This document shows positions 6,586 through 14,181 of a stretch of DNA of 15,615 nucleotides, piece after piece (position 1 is the first letter of the stretch; each line of letters starts with the position of its first letter). Source of the stretch: an uncultured Lachnospiraceae bacterium (lineage in GTDB: Bacteria > Bacillota_A > Clostridia > Lachnospirales > Lachnospiraceae); assembly GCA_902795985.1 (NCBI GenBank), contig CADBNG010000332.1:1-15615 (forward strand), written 5' to 3'. The notes beneath the pieces are model-generated. The model worked only from the letters and a program-made list of their open reading frames with translations. It was not told the origin of the DNA and did not search any database. The position numbers and the translations under genes are program-made.

Positions 6586-7125
6586 ATGGCCAGGGGCAAA
6601 TACAACAGAGACTATAGACTGAACGAATACTTTGCGGAAAACGGCAGGGTGCGTACCGATTATGAATATATTGGTCCGCCCTGCTATTTCTGTGCGGATT
6701 ATTCGGAAGTCCAGAAACAGATGAACCGGGGGCTGGCCCTTACGGTGCTGGCCGCAGCGGCTTTTGTGATCGGTCTGATCCCGTATTCGGGGATGATGCA
6801 CCGTCTCTGGATCGCCCTTCCTTATGTTGTGACGGCCGTGCCGGTTTTTATGATGGGGGATCTGATGCTTTCCATGCGGAAGTGGAAAGAGCCGATGGAA
6901 CGGAGAAACGCTGAAAAGCTGAACAACAGTTTTCCGGCACGTTCCCTGGCGATTGCCTGGTTTTCCCTGGCGGCACTGGCGGGAGAATGCGTTTATCTGG
7001 CGATGGAAGGCTTTGCTTTCACCGGAGACAGCGTAATGCTGGTCTGTACGGCAGCGGTTTTCTGGAGCGCCCTGATGCTGTTCCGGATGCGCGCGTCCCT
7101 GCGGAGTGATATTTCCGGTACCTGA
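6586..7125 (+). CDS. Four-helix integral membrane protein of unknown function
   Basis: A protein of 179 residues not recognised as any named family. A hydrophilic N-terminus (1-46), rich in Arg, Tyr and Asn, carries PPCYFCADY with a Cys-x2-Cys pair at residues 33 and 36. Four hydrophobic stretches at about 47-67, 73-96, 118-139 and 148-167 are predicted membrane helices, with a basic loop (KWKEPMERRNAEKL) between helices 2 and 3, which by the positive-inside rule lies in the cytoplasm and places both termini there too. The ATG at 6586 is the only usable start, since an in-frame stop lies 18 bases upstream; GGACGG 6 bases before it is a weak ribosome binding site. It has its own strong promoter (6406-6434) and lies 55 bases before the peptide-binding lipoprotein gene, so an accessory role near the transporter is possible but unproven. 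Confidence 0.8.
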   Translation: MARGKYNRDYRLNEYFAENGRVRTDYEYIGPPCYFCADYSEVQKQMNRGLALTVLAAAAFVIGLIPYSGMMHRLWIALPYVVTAVPVFMMGDLMLSMRKWKEPMERRNAEKLNNSFPARSLAIAWFSLAALAGECVYLAMEGFAFTGDSVMLVCTAAVFWSALMLFRMRASLRSDISGT

Positions 7126-7149
7126 CGGAGTGTCCGTTAAGTATATATT
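7122..7149 (+). promoter_or_regulatory. Possible promoter for the peptide-binding protein gene
   Basis: CTGACG (7122-7127) and TATATT (7144-7149) are separated by 16 bases in an AT-rich spacer, just ahead of a very strong ribosome binding site. The match is moderate; readthrough from the 6406 promoter is an alternative source of transcript. Confidence 0.4.
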
Positions 7150-7164
7150 AATCTTTATTGTTTT

Positions 7165-7173
7165 AAGGAGGAG
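7165..7173 (+). promoter_or_regulatory. Strong ribosome binding site of the binding-protein gene
   Basis: AAGGAGGAG is the best Shine-Dalgarno match in the window. Spacing from AGGAGG is 3 bases to the ATG at 7175 and 9 bases to the ATG at 7181, so 7181 is preferred as the start. Confidence 0.8.
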
Positions 7174-7180
7174 AATGAAA

Positions 7181-9676
7181 ATGAGCAAACTTAAGAAACT
7201 TCTTGCGTTTGCTGCAGCCGGCACCATGGTGCTTTCCCTGGCGGCGTGCGGAAATACCGCTCAGCCCGCGGCGACAGCATCTTCCGCTCCGGCAGCGGCA
7301 GCAAGTTCCGAGGCATCTGCGCCGGCAGCGGCAGAGTCCACTGCAGCAGAGTCTGCAGCAGCGGAGTCCACAGCAGCGGAGTCCACAGCGGCGGAATCCA
7401 CAGCGGCGGAGTCCACAGCAGCGGAGTCCACAGCAGCAGAATCCGCAGCAGAAGAGGCCGCGGCACCGGAGGAAACGGAAGCTCCCGCAGCTCCGGCGGA
7501 ACCCCGCAGCAATATCGTTTACGCAACGTCCACCTTCGGCCAGAAGTTCAGCCCGTTCTTTGCCACCACTGCCTATGATATGGAAGTTGTGGACCTGACA
7601 CAGGGCCTTTCTCTGGCAGCGGACCGCGGCGGCGCCGTGATCGAGCATGGTATCGAAGGGGAAACGATCAATTATAACGGAACGGATTATACCTATTACG
7701 GAAGGGGCGACGTTGAAGTTGTTCAGAACGACGACGGAAGCGTTGACTACACCCTCCATATCCGTGACGATATGAAGTTCTCCGACGGAGAGCCCATCAC
7801 CATCGATGACTATATCTTCAGCTTCTACGTACTTGTGGATCCCACCTATGACGGTTCTTCCACGATCTATGCCCTTCCCATCGAAGGTATGGAAGAGTAC
7901 AGAAGCGGCATGCAGACAAAGCTGGAACTCCTGCTTGCCACCGAAGAAAAAGGTTATGAAGAGAACGAATACTTCACTCAGGACGAGTACGATTCCTTCT
8001 GGAAAGCCTTCCATGCGGCCGGCGAAAAATTCGCCCAGGAAATCCTGGACTACTGCGTCGCGAACGGCTATAACGAAGCAACCGATCCGGTTGAGGCAAT
8101 TGCCGCGAACTGGGGTTACGAAGGCCTTCCCGAGAAGGCTACCGCCGCTGATTTCTTTGACGCGATCGTTGCCGCTCTCGGCTATAACCTTAGCGATGAA
8201 GGCATCAACCTTGAATCTGCCGGCACTTCCATTACCGATTTCCTGACTGCTGAGATTGGCGCGGATGTAATGGCGGACTTTCAGGTCGGTATTCAGACCG
8301 GCGAAGGCGCCGCGAACGTCAAGGGCCTTACCCGTGTGGACGACTACACCGTTGCCCTTCATATGACCCAGTTCGACGCGACCGCGATCTACAACGTAGG
8401 CCTGTACCTTGCGCCGCTTCATTACTACGGCGATCCGGCAGCCTATGATTTCGAAAACAACCAGTTCGGCTTCACCAAGGGCGATCTTTCCACTGTAAAG
8501 GCAAAGACCTCTGAGCCGGTCGGATGCGGACCTTATGTATTTGACGGTTATGCCAACGGCGTTGTAACGCTGAAAGCCAACGAGAACTACTTCCTCGGCA
8601 AGCCGGCCACCGAAGTCATGCTTCTTCAGGAAGCGGTGGATTCCGACTATGTACCGGGCATCGTGACCGGAACCTTTGATGTCGCGGTTCCGTCCATGAA
8701 CGACGCGACCCTGAAGGCCATTCAGGATGCCAACGGCAGTGAAGAGATCCAGGGCGATACGATCCATACCGTTCTCGTGGACTACCGCGGATACGGCTAT
8801 CTCGGAATCAACGCGGATCTGGTAAAGGTCGGCGACGATGCCGGTTCGGATGCCTCCAAGGCTCTCCGTAAGGGCTTCATGACCCTGTTCTCCGTCTATC
8901 GCGATACCGTTATCAATTCCTATTACGGCGACCGCGCAGCGGTGATCCAGTATCCGATCTCCAACACCTCCTGGGCCGCTCCGAAACCCGCCGATGAGGG
9001 TTATCAGACAGCCTACTCCGTTGATGTGGACGGAAATCAGATTTATGAGTCCTCCATGAGCGAAGAGGAAAGATACGCGGCGGCCAAAGAAGCCGCGATC
9101 GGATACTTCAAGGCAGCCGGCTTCACCTATGATGAAGCAGCCGGCAAGTTCACGGATGTGAAGGATACCTATGAAGTCATGATCCCCGGCCAGGGCGAGC
9201 AGGATCACCCGGCTTACGGAATCGCCGTTGCCGCTTCCGAAGTCCTGGAAGAGCTGGGCATCACCCTTCAGGTCAACGACGTCGGAACTTCCGTGTGGAA
9301 CAATGCTCTGGAGAGCAATACTGCGATGATGTGGGCAGCCGCCTGGCAGTCCGTCGTCGATCCGGATATGACCCAGGTTTACCACAGCTCCAACGCCCAC
9401 GGCGAAGGAACCAACTCCAACCATTACCAGATTGTGGATCCGGCTCTGGATGACCTGATCGTGGAAGGCCGCGGCAGCTCGGATACGGAATATCGTAAGT
9501 CCGTTTATAAAGATGCCATGGGCATCATCATGGACTGGGGATGCGAGCTTCCGCTGTATCAGCGTAAAGACTGCACCACCTTCTCCTCTCAGCGTATCGA
9601 TATCGCGACCATTCCTCAGGATATGACTCCGTATTGGGGATGGTATGCGGAAGTCCATACCCTTGCCCTTCAGTAA
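7181..9676 (+). CDS. oppA: Oligopeptide-binding lipoprotein of the ABC importer (SBP_bac_5 family)
   Basis: A protein of 831 residues, well above the 530-620 usual for family 5 binding proteins. MSKLKKLL, a hydrophobic core and the lipobox LAAC with Cys23 mark a lipoprotein held on the outer face of the membrane. Residues 24-110 are an Ala/Glu/Ser/Thr/Pro tether, including eight AAES(T/A) units. The binding domain starts near residue 111 (NIVYATSTFGQKFSPFF). Family features include YTLHIRDDMKFSDGEPITIDDYIFSF, the canonical early motif, and SEPVGCGPYVFDGYANGVVTLKANENYF. An acidic, mostly helical insertion (about residues 238-380) separates two strands that are normally close. Role: captures peptides and delivers them to OppB/OppC. 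It is followed by a terminator, then the permease genes. Substrate could be a different family 5 ligand, but oligopeptides fit best with the operon and the M3 peptidase nearby. Confidence 0.93.
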   Translation: MSKLKKLLAFAAAGTMVLSLAACGNTAQPAATASSAPAAAASSEASAPAAAESTAAESAAAESTAAESTAAESTAAESTAAESTAAESAAEEAAAPEETEAPAAPAEPRSNIVYATSTFGQKFSPFFATTAYDMEVVDLTQGLSLAADRGGAVIEHGIEGETINYNGTDYTYYGRGDVEVVQNDDGSVDYTLHIRDDMKFSDGEPITIDDYIFSFYVLVDPTYDGSSTIYALPIEGMEEYRSGMQTKLELLLATEEKGYEENEYFTQDEYDSFWKAFHAAGEKFAQEILDYCVANGYNEATDPVEAIAANWGYEGLPEKATAADFFDAIVAALGYNLSDEGINLESAGTSITDFLTAEIGADVMADFQVGIQTGEGAANVKGLTRVDDYTVALHMTQFDATAIYNVGLYLAPLHYYGDPAAYDFENNQFGFTKGDLSTVKAKTSEPVGCGPYVFDGYANGVVTLKANENYFLGKPATEVMLLQEAVDSDYVPGIVTGTFDVAVPSMNDATLKAIQDANGSEEIQGDTIHTVLVDYRGYGYLGINADLVKVGDDAGSDASKALRKGFMTLFSVYRDTVINSYYGDRAAVIQYPISNTSWAAPKPADEGYQTAYSVDVDGNQIYESSMSEEERYAAAKEAAIGYFKAAGFTYDEAAGKFTDVKDTYEVMIPGQGEQDHPAYGIAVAASEVLEELGITLQVNDVGTSVWNNALESNTAMMWAAAWQSVVDPDMTQVYHSSNAHGEGTNSNHYQIVDPALDDLIVEGRGSSDTEYRKSVYKDAMGIIMDWGCELPLYQRKDCTTFSSQRIDIATIPQDMTPYWGWYAEVHTLALQ
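7328..7447 (+). repeat. 15-bp tandem repeat encoding AAEST units
   Basis: Eight consecutive 15-bp units (GCAGCGGAGTCCACA and close variants) encode AAEST or AAESA in the tether between the lipid anchor and the peptide-binding domain. The central units are near-identical at DNA level, so the array is prone to slippage that changes tether length without breaking the frame. Confidence 0.9.
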
Positions 9677-9688
9677 TCAGTGAATGGA

Positions 9689-9726
9689 CCGGCACAAAGG
9701 AGACAGTTCCTTTGTGTCGGTTTTTC
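9689..9726 (+). terminator. Intrinsic terminator between binding protein and permease genes
   Basis: A 13-bp stem, CCGGCACAAAGGA (9689-9701) with TCCTTTGTGTCGG (9708-9720; one G-U pair), a 6-base loop GACAGT, and TTTTT (9721-9725). It starts 12 bases after the oppA stop and should end most transcripts, with partial readthrough into oppB. Its ACAAAGG/CCTTTGT arms resemble the downstream palindromes, so it may itself be a member of that repeat family. Confidence 0.88.
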
Positions 9727-9735
9727 CGCCCATTT

Positions 9736-9856
9736 AAAGGGGACGGCTCCCGTGCGCGGGTCTGTTTAAGTCCTGTGCGTCAGCCGCCCCCTTTGGACAC
9801 AGAGGCACTGTCACCTTTGTGTCAATTAACACACAAAGGGACTGTCCCTTTTGTGT
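9736..9856. repeat. Cluster of three REP-like palindromes in the oppA-oppB spacer
   Basis: Three inverted repeats fill the spacer. The first pairs AAAGGGGACGGCT (9736-9748) with AGCCGCCCCCTTT (9782-9794), 12 of 13 positions, and holds an inner CCCG/CGGG hairpin (9749-9760). The second pairs GACACAGAGG (9796-9805) with CCTTTGTGTC (9814-9823), one G-U. The third is ACACAAAGGGAC (9831-9842), a central T, then GTCCCTTTTGTGT (9844-9856), one bulged T. Core AAGGG(G)AC-N-GTCCC(C)TT matches the palindromes upstream of mutY. No promoter is evident in this spacer. Confidence 0.85.
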
Positions 9857-9883
9857 CGAAATGAGGGAGAGGCAGGTGGTCTT

Positions 9884-10873
9884 ATGGCAAAATATACGGC
9901 AAAACGTTTGTTGTACAGCGTTTTGATCCTCTTTTTTGTAATGTTCTTAATCTATGTACTGATGTACAACATGCCGATGGGCTATGTGGAGACGAAGGCG
10001 AGAGAGCTTGCGTCCCGGCCCGGCGCGACGAAAAGCTACGCGGAATGGCTGGCCGATCTGAACGCGCAGTACGGCATGGACCAGGGTGTTGTCGGCGGAT
10101 ATTTCGTCTGGCTGAAAAATGCCCTGACCGGCAACTGGGGAGACAGCTGGGTGTGGACGATTCCCGTTACGGAAGAATTCCACAATACCGTCTGGTTCAG
10201 CTTTGCCCTCGGGCTGGTTTCTTTTATCTTTGAGATCCTGATAGCGATACCTCTTGGCATCACCGCGGCAAAAAAACAATACAGTTTTACTGATTATTTC
10301 ACGACGGTAGTATCGATGATCTGCATCTCGATGCCCACGTTCTTTGTCGCGACGCTGTTGAAATATATTTTCTCCGTCAAGCTGGGCCTGTTTGACCTGT
10401 CCGGTATGCAGGGCAGGAATTACATGAATCTGTCGGACTTCGGGAAATTCCTGGATGTGGCGAAGCATTTCGTCCTGCCGGCCATTACGCTGATTATTAT
10501 CAGCATCGGAGGACTGATGCGTTACACCAGGACGAACATGCTGGAAGTCCTGAACGCCGATTATATCCGGACGGCCAGGGCAAAGGGCGTGCCGGAGAAA
10601 CGGGTCATCAATTATCATGCGTTCCGGAACACACTGATTCCGCTGGTCACAACGCTGGGCGGAAGTCTTCCGGGCCTTTTCGCCGGCGCGCTGATTACCG
10701 AGTCCCTGTTCGCGATCCGCGGCATCGGCTTCGCTTCCTATGCTTCGATGACCCAGGGAGACATCCCGTTTATCATGTTCTATCTGGCCTTTATTTCCAT
10801 ACTGACGCTTCTGGGCAACCTGATATCCGATCTCCTGTACGCCGTCGTCGATCCGCGCGTACGGCTCAGTTAA
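9884..10873 (+). CDS. oppB: Peptide ABC importer permease OppB
   Basis: A protein of 329 residues, normal for OppB/DppB. One of two membrane subunits forming the peptide channel. Predicted helices lie at about 9-29, 101-125, 138-162, 195-214, 259-277 and 298-319, with the long extracytoplasmic loop after helix 1 that is usual for this subunit. The EAA loop that couples to the ATPases is clear at about 225-255 (NADYIRTARAKGVPEKRVI, then AFRNTLIPLVT). ALITESLFAIRGIG and VVDPRVR at the end are also family signatures. The start ATG 9884 has AGGTGG 4 bases upstream; an upstream in-frame ATG at 9851 lies in the repeat region and has no family similarity. It is the first gene after the terminator and REP-like cluster, and oppC follows after 13 bases. 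Confidence 0.95.
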   Translation: MAKYTAKRLLYSVLILFFVMFLIYVLMYNMPMGYVETKARELASRPGATKSYAEWLADLNAQYGMDQGVVGGYFVWLKNALTGNWGDSWVWTIPVTEEFHNTVWFSFALGLVSFIFEILIAIPLGITAAKKQYSFTDYFTTVVSMICISMPTFFVATLLKYIFSVKLGLFDLSGMQGRNYMNLSDFGKFLDVAKHFVLPAITLIIISIGGLMRYTRTNMLEVLNADYIRTARAKGVPEKRVINYHAFRNTLIPLVTTLGGSLPGLFAGALITESLFAIRGIGFASYASMTQGDIPFIMFYLAFISILTLLGNLISDLLYAVVDPRVRLS

Positions 10874-10886
10874 GGGGGTCGGGATT

Positions 10887-12983
10887 ATGGCAAAATACAA
10901 TTTAAATGAAGTGCTCAAACAAAGGGAAGCGCAGAAATCCGCCGCCCGGCAGGCGAAAGAACAGGCGGAAAAAGCCGGCGCTGAATATGAAAACGAGGTC
11001 GCTCTGGACGATGTCTCCCGTGTCAAGGTTCTCTCACCGGGACGTCAGGTTTTCAAGCGTTTCGTCCGCAACCGTCTGGCGGTCACAGGCTCCGTCATTC
11101 TGATCGTCATGTTCGTGTTCTCTTTTATCGGCCCGCTTTTCTATCCTTACGGACAGAAGCAGATTTTCTATAAGTTCGAGTCGATGAACGTGAACTACGC
11201 GCTGGCAAAGCAGAATACCGCCTTTAACGGATATGATATTGACCCGGACGCGGCCGTTGAACGGAAAGTCGTCAACGCCATGAACAGCAACATCAAGAAA
11301 ATGATGTCTGCGGAAGATCCTGCCCTGCAGGAAGAACTTCTGGTGCTTGGCGATGAAGGCAGCTATATGATCCGTAAATCTGCGGACAACATCTATCAGA
11401 TTTCCGTTGTTGAAGCGGAGAAAGCGGCTTCCATCGGAAGCAGCACGGTGCAGGTCGGAACCTACAGCACCATCGGGAAGAAATTTGAGTTCAGCGGGGA
11501 GGAGATTCCGGGGCTGGCGGAGGCTGCCGCTTCCCAGATCAGCGGAACTTCCGGATCCTTTACTGTGGGAGATACGGAATACACCTGGAAGAAGGGCGGC
11601 AAGCCGAAGACCTTCGATGTCTATGCGCAGACAGACGGCCTGGTTTACACCGGCGCCCCCCTTGGCAGCGAATTTGAAAATGCTCTGAATGCCGCAGTGA
11701 ATGACGGAAACCTTTCCTTCACCGCCGGAAATGCCAGCTATTTCCTGGATCCCCAGAGCAGCCGGTATGACGTGTATACGATGAGCGGGACGGAACGTCC
11801 GGCAAAAGTCTACACTTCCTATACGCTGGACACCTTCAAGGTCGGCGAAAAAGTCAGTGACGCTTTCCGGACCGCGGCGCTCCTTTCCGTGGGGGATACC
11901 AACCGCTTTGAAGCGGACGGCGTATCCTATACGATCACGCCGGAAGACGGCGCGCTGATTGTTTCCGATGCTTCCGGAATGGAATTCGCCGAGTTCAACC
12001 TGTTTTCCGTCCGTCGTTATTCCGGTGAGGACACCATGGAATACGGCCTGAAAAAAGCGGTTTCCGCCAAAATTGAAGAGATGCTGGAAAACGGGCAGAA
12101 AACAGGGACACTGACTTATGAGATCCCGCAGCAGAACGAAGACGGATCGTACATGACGGACGAAAACGGCAGCTACATCATGAACGATACCGAAATGAAA
12201 ATCACCCAGCGTCTCGAAGGCGAATATGTCATCAACTGCGACCAGATCAATTATATGATCGACACCTTCGGCGCCCCGTCCCGGGAACACATCCTCGGAA
12301 CGGACGGCGACGGCTTCGATATGCTGGCGCGTGTCATGTACGGCGGCCGGATCTCCCTGATGGTCGGTTTCGTCGTTGTTATCATCGAAACGGTCCTGGG
12401 CGTCATCATGGGCGGACTGGCCGGCTATTTCGGAGGCTGGGTTGACAATCTGATCATGAGACTGGTGGATATTTTCTACTGTCTGCCGTCCCTGCCGATC
12501 ATGATTATCCTCGGCGCCATGATGGATGCCATGCGTCTGGATCCCTACAAGAGGCTGATGGTCATGATGGCCGTGCTGGGCATCCTGGGCTGGGCCAGTG
12601 TCGCGAGACTGGTCCGCGGCCAGATCCTGTCTCTGCGCGACCAGGAGTTCATGGTTGCGACGGAAGCCACCGGTATCCGCATCAAGGACCGTATTTTCAA
12701 GCACCTGATGCCGAATGTCATGCCTCAGCTGATTGTTACGGCCACCATGGGCCTGGGCAGCGTTATCCTGACGGAATCCACACTGTCCTTCCTGGGCCTG
12801 GGCGTGAAGCACCCGCTGGCAACCTGGGGAACGATCATCAACTCCGTTTCCTCCGCGTCGGCGATTGCGCACTATGCGTTTATCTGGATCCCCGTCGGCC
12901 TGCTCATCTGCCTGACCGTTATCGCGTTCAACTTTGTCGGTGACGGCCTGCGCGACGCGTACGATCCGAAGGCAAAACGGTAA
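10887..12983 (+). CDS. oppC: Peptide ABC importer permease OppC with a giant extracytoplasmic insertion
   Basis: A protein of 698 residues, more than twice the usual length of about 300. Layout: a charged helical N-terminus (1-50, KQREAQKSAARQAKEQAEK); RQVFKRFVRNRLAVTGSVI leading into helix 1 (about 65-87); then some 370 residues with no membrane helix (about 88-460); then the conserved REHILGTDGDGFDMLARVMYGGRISL (LGTD at 470-473) and the remaining permease core with EAA loop ATEATGIRIKDRIFKHLMPNVMPQLIV and LTESTLSFLGLGV. The permease part is complete and looks functional. The insertion falls where OppC normally has a short external loop, so it should face outside, toward the binding protein. 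It contains about five degenerate units (see findings). The frame is continuous, with no sign of fusion or frameshift error. TAAGGGGG of the oppB stop serves as ribosome binding site. Confidence 0.94.
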   Translation: MAKYNLNEVLKQREAQKSAARQAKEQAEKAGAEYENEVALDDVSRVKVLSPGRQVFKRFVRNRLAVTGSVILIVMFVFSFIGPLFYPYGQKQIFYKFESMNVNYALAKQNTAFNGYDIDPDAAVERKVVNAMNSNIKKMMSAEDPALQEELLVLGDEGSYMIRKSADNIYQISVVEAEKAASIGSSTVQVGTYSTIGKKFEFSGEEIPGLAEAAASQISGTSGSFTVGDTEYTWKKGGKPKTFDVYAQTDGLVYTGAPLGSEFENALNAAVNDGNLSFTAGNASYFLDPQSSRYDVYTMSGTERPAKVYTSYTLDTFKVGEKVSDAFRTAALLSVGDTNRFEADGVSYTITPEDGALIVSDASGMEFAEFNLFSVRRYSGEDTMEYGLKKAVSAKIEEMLENGQKTGTLTYEIPQQNEDGSYMTDENGSYIMNDTEMKITQRLEGEYVINCDQINYMIDTFGAPSREHILGTDGDGFDMLARVMYGGRISLMVGFVVVIIETVLGVIMGGLAGYFGGWVDNLIMRLVDIFYCLPSLPIMIILGAMMDAMRLDPYKRLMVMMAVLGILGWASVARLVRGQILSLRDQEFMVATEATGIRIKDRIFKHLMPNVMPQLIVTATMGLGSVILTESTLSFLGLGVKHPLATWGTIINSVSSASAIAHYAFIWIPVGLLICLTVIAFNFVGDGLRDAYDPKAKR

Positions 12984-12996
12984 GGGGGTGAAGAAA

Positions 12997-14181
12997 ATGG
13001 CAGATAAAAAAACGTCCTCCTATATTTCAGGAAAAGAATCCAGACGGATTACGAAATTCAACCGCCGTGTGACAAAAAAACTGGAACGCGAGCGGTCCGA
13101 CGCGAACAAGGATCCGAAGCTGTATACAACCACCATGAAGGATCCGGACAACGTCGTGGAATTTGACAACGTCTGCACCTATTTCTTCACGGACGTCGGT
13201 GTGGTAAAAGCGGTGGACGGCGTGAATTTCAGCGTTCCGAAAAACTCCACCGTCGGAATCGTCGGGGAGTCGGGCTGCGGAAAATCCGTAACCAGCCTTT
13301 CCCTGATGCAGCTGCTGGCACGGCCCAGCGGCCAGACCGTCGGGGGCGAGATCCGTTTCAATAAAGGGGACGGGACCGCCTATAATATTGTGAACACACC
13401 GAACGCCATAATGGAGCATATTCGCGGAAACAACATTTCCATGATTTTCCAGGAGCCCATGACGGCGCTGAATCCGGTGTTCCGGATCGGGCAGCAGGTG
13501 GACGAGGTTACGCAGCTGCACAACCCGGACATGACGGAAGAGGCAATCAAAGCCAGAACTCTGGAAATGCTGGAACTGGTGGGCATCGCCAACAAAGAGG
13601 GAGTGTACAACATGTACCCCCATGAACTGTCGGGCGGCATGCGGCAGAGGATCTGTATCGCCATCGCGCTGGCCTGTTCTCCGACGCTGATTATTGCCGA
13701 CGAACCGACGACGGCGCTGGACGTTACCATCCAGGCCCAGATCCTGGATCTTCTGCAGGATCTGAAGGACAAGCTGAATTCCTCCATTATGCTGATTACG
13801 CATGACCTGGGCGTCGTTGCCGGCATGGCGGATTATGTGGTCGTCATGTACGCGGGACGCGTGATTGAAAAAGGCACCGCCGCGGAAATCTTCCATCATC
13901 CCTGCCATCCCTATACCATCGGCCTGATGAAGTCCAAGCCGGTCGTCGGGAAAAAGGTGGACAAGCTGTACAATATTCCCGGAAGCGTTCCGAACCCGGT
14001 GGCCATGCCGGATTACTGTTATTTCCGCGACCGCTGCGAAATGCACTGCGACCGCTGCGCGGGAGAGTATCCGCCGGAAATCAAACTGTCGGAAACCCAT
14101 TTTGTTTCCTGTTACCGTTATTATGAAGAAGGCACGGTTCTCGGCTATCCGAAATCGGTCAATGTGGAGGAGCTGTTATGA
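12997..14181 (+). CDS. oppD: Peptide ABC importer ATPase OppD
   Basis: A protein of 394 residues that hydrolyses ATP to drive peptide import from the inner face of the membrane. Motifs: Walker A GESGCGKS (90-97), Q-loop FQEP (151-154), signature LSGGM (211-215), Walker B LIIADE (231-236), D-loop TALD, H-loop His269. The C-terminal oligopeptide/dipeptide domain has VPNP followed by a cysteine cluster: Cys341, 347, 351, 354 and 372. Such clusters are seen in this family and a [4Fe-4S] site has been described for a mycobacterial OppD. Unusual is a basic N-terminal extension of about 50 residues (KESRRITKFNRRVTKKLERER) before the ABC domain. The start ATG 12997 uses AGGGGGTG overlapping the oppC stop; upstream in-frame starts lie inside oppC. 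The stop overlaps the oppF start (ATGA). Confidence 0.95.
   Translation: MADKKTSSYISGKESRRITKFNRRVTKKLERERSDANKDPKLYTTTMKDPDNVVEFDNVCTYFFTDVGVVKAVDGVNFSVPKNSTVGIVGESGCGKSVTSLSLMQLLARPSGQTVGGEIRFNKGDGTAYNIVNTPNAIMEHIRGNNISMIFQEPMTALNPVFRIGQQVDEVTQLHNPDMTEEAIKARTLEMLELVGIANKEGVYNMYPHELSGGMRQRICIAIALACSPTLIIADEPTTALDVTIQAQILDLLQDLKDKLNSSIMLITHDLGVVAGMADYVVVMYAGRVIEKGTAAEIFHHPCHPYTIGLMKSKPVVGKKVDKLYNIPGSVPNPVAMPDYCYFRDRCEMHCDRCAGEYPPEIKLSETHFVSCYRYYEEGTVLGYPKSVNVEELL

Noticed and set aside
6492..6617. 41-codon open frame as a leader peptide
   Set aside because: No good ribosome binding site, no run of regulatory codons, and it overlaps both the repeated leader and the start of the next gene.
7163..9658. 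Long minus-strand open frame opposite oppA, plus similar frames opposite oppC, oppD and oppF
   Set aside because: Each is an antisense shadow of a well-supported gene, has no ribosome binding site and reads as His/Arg/Gly-rich sequence without motifs.
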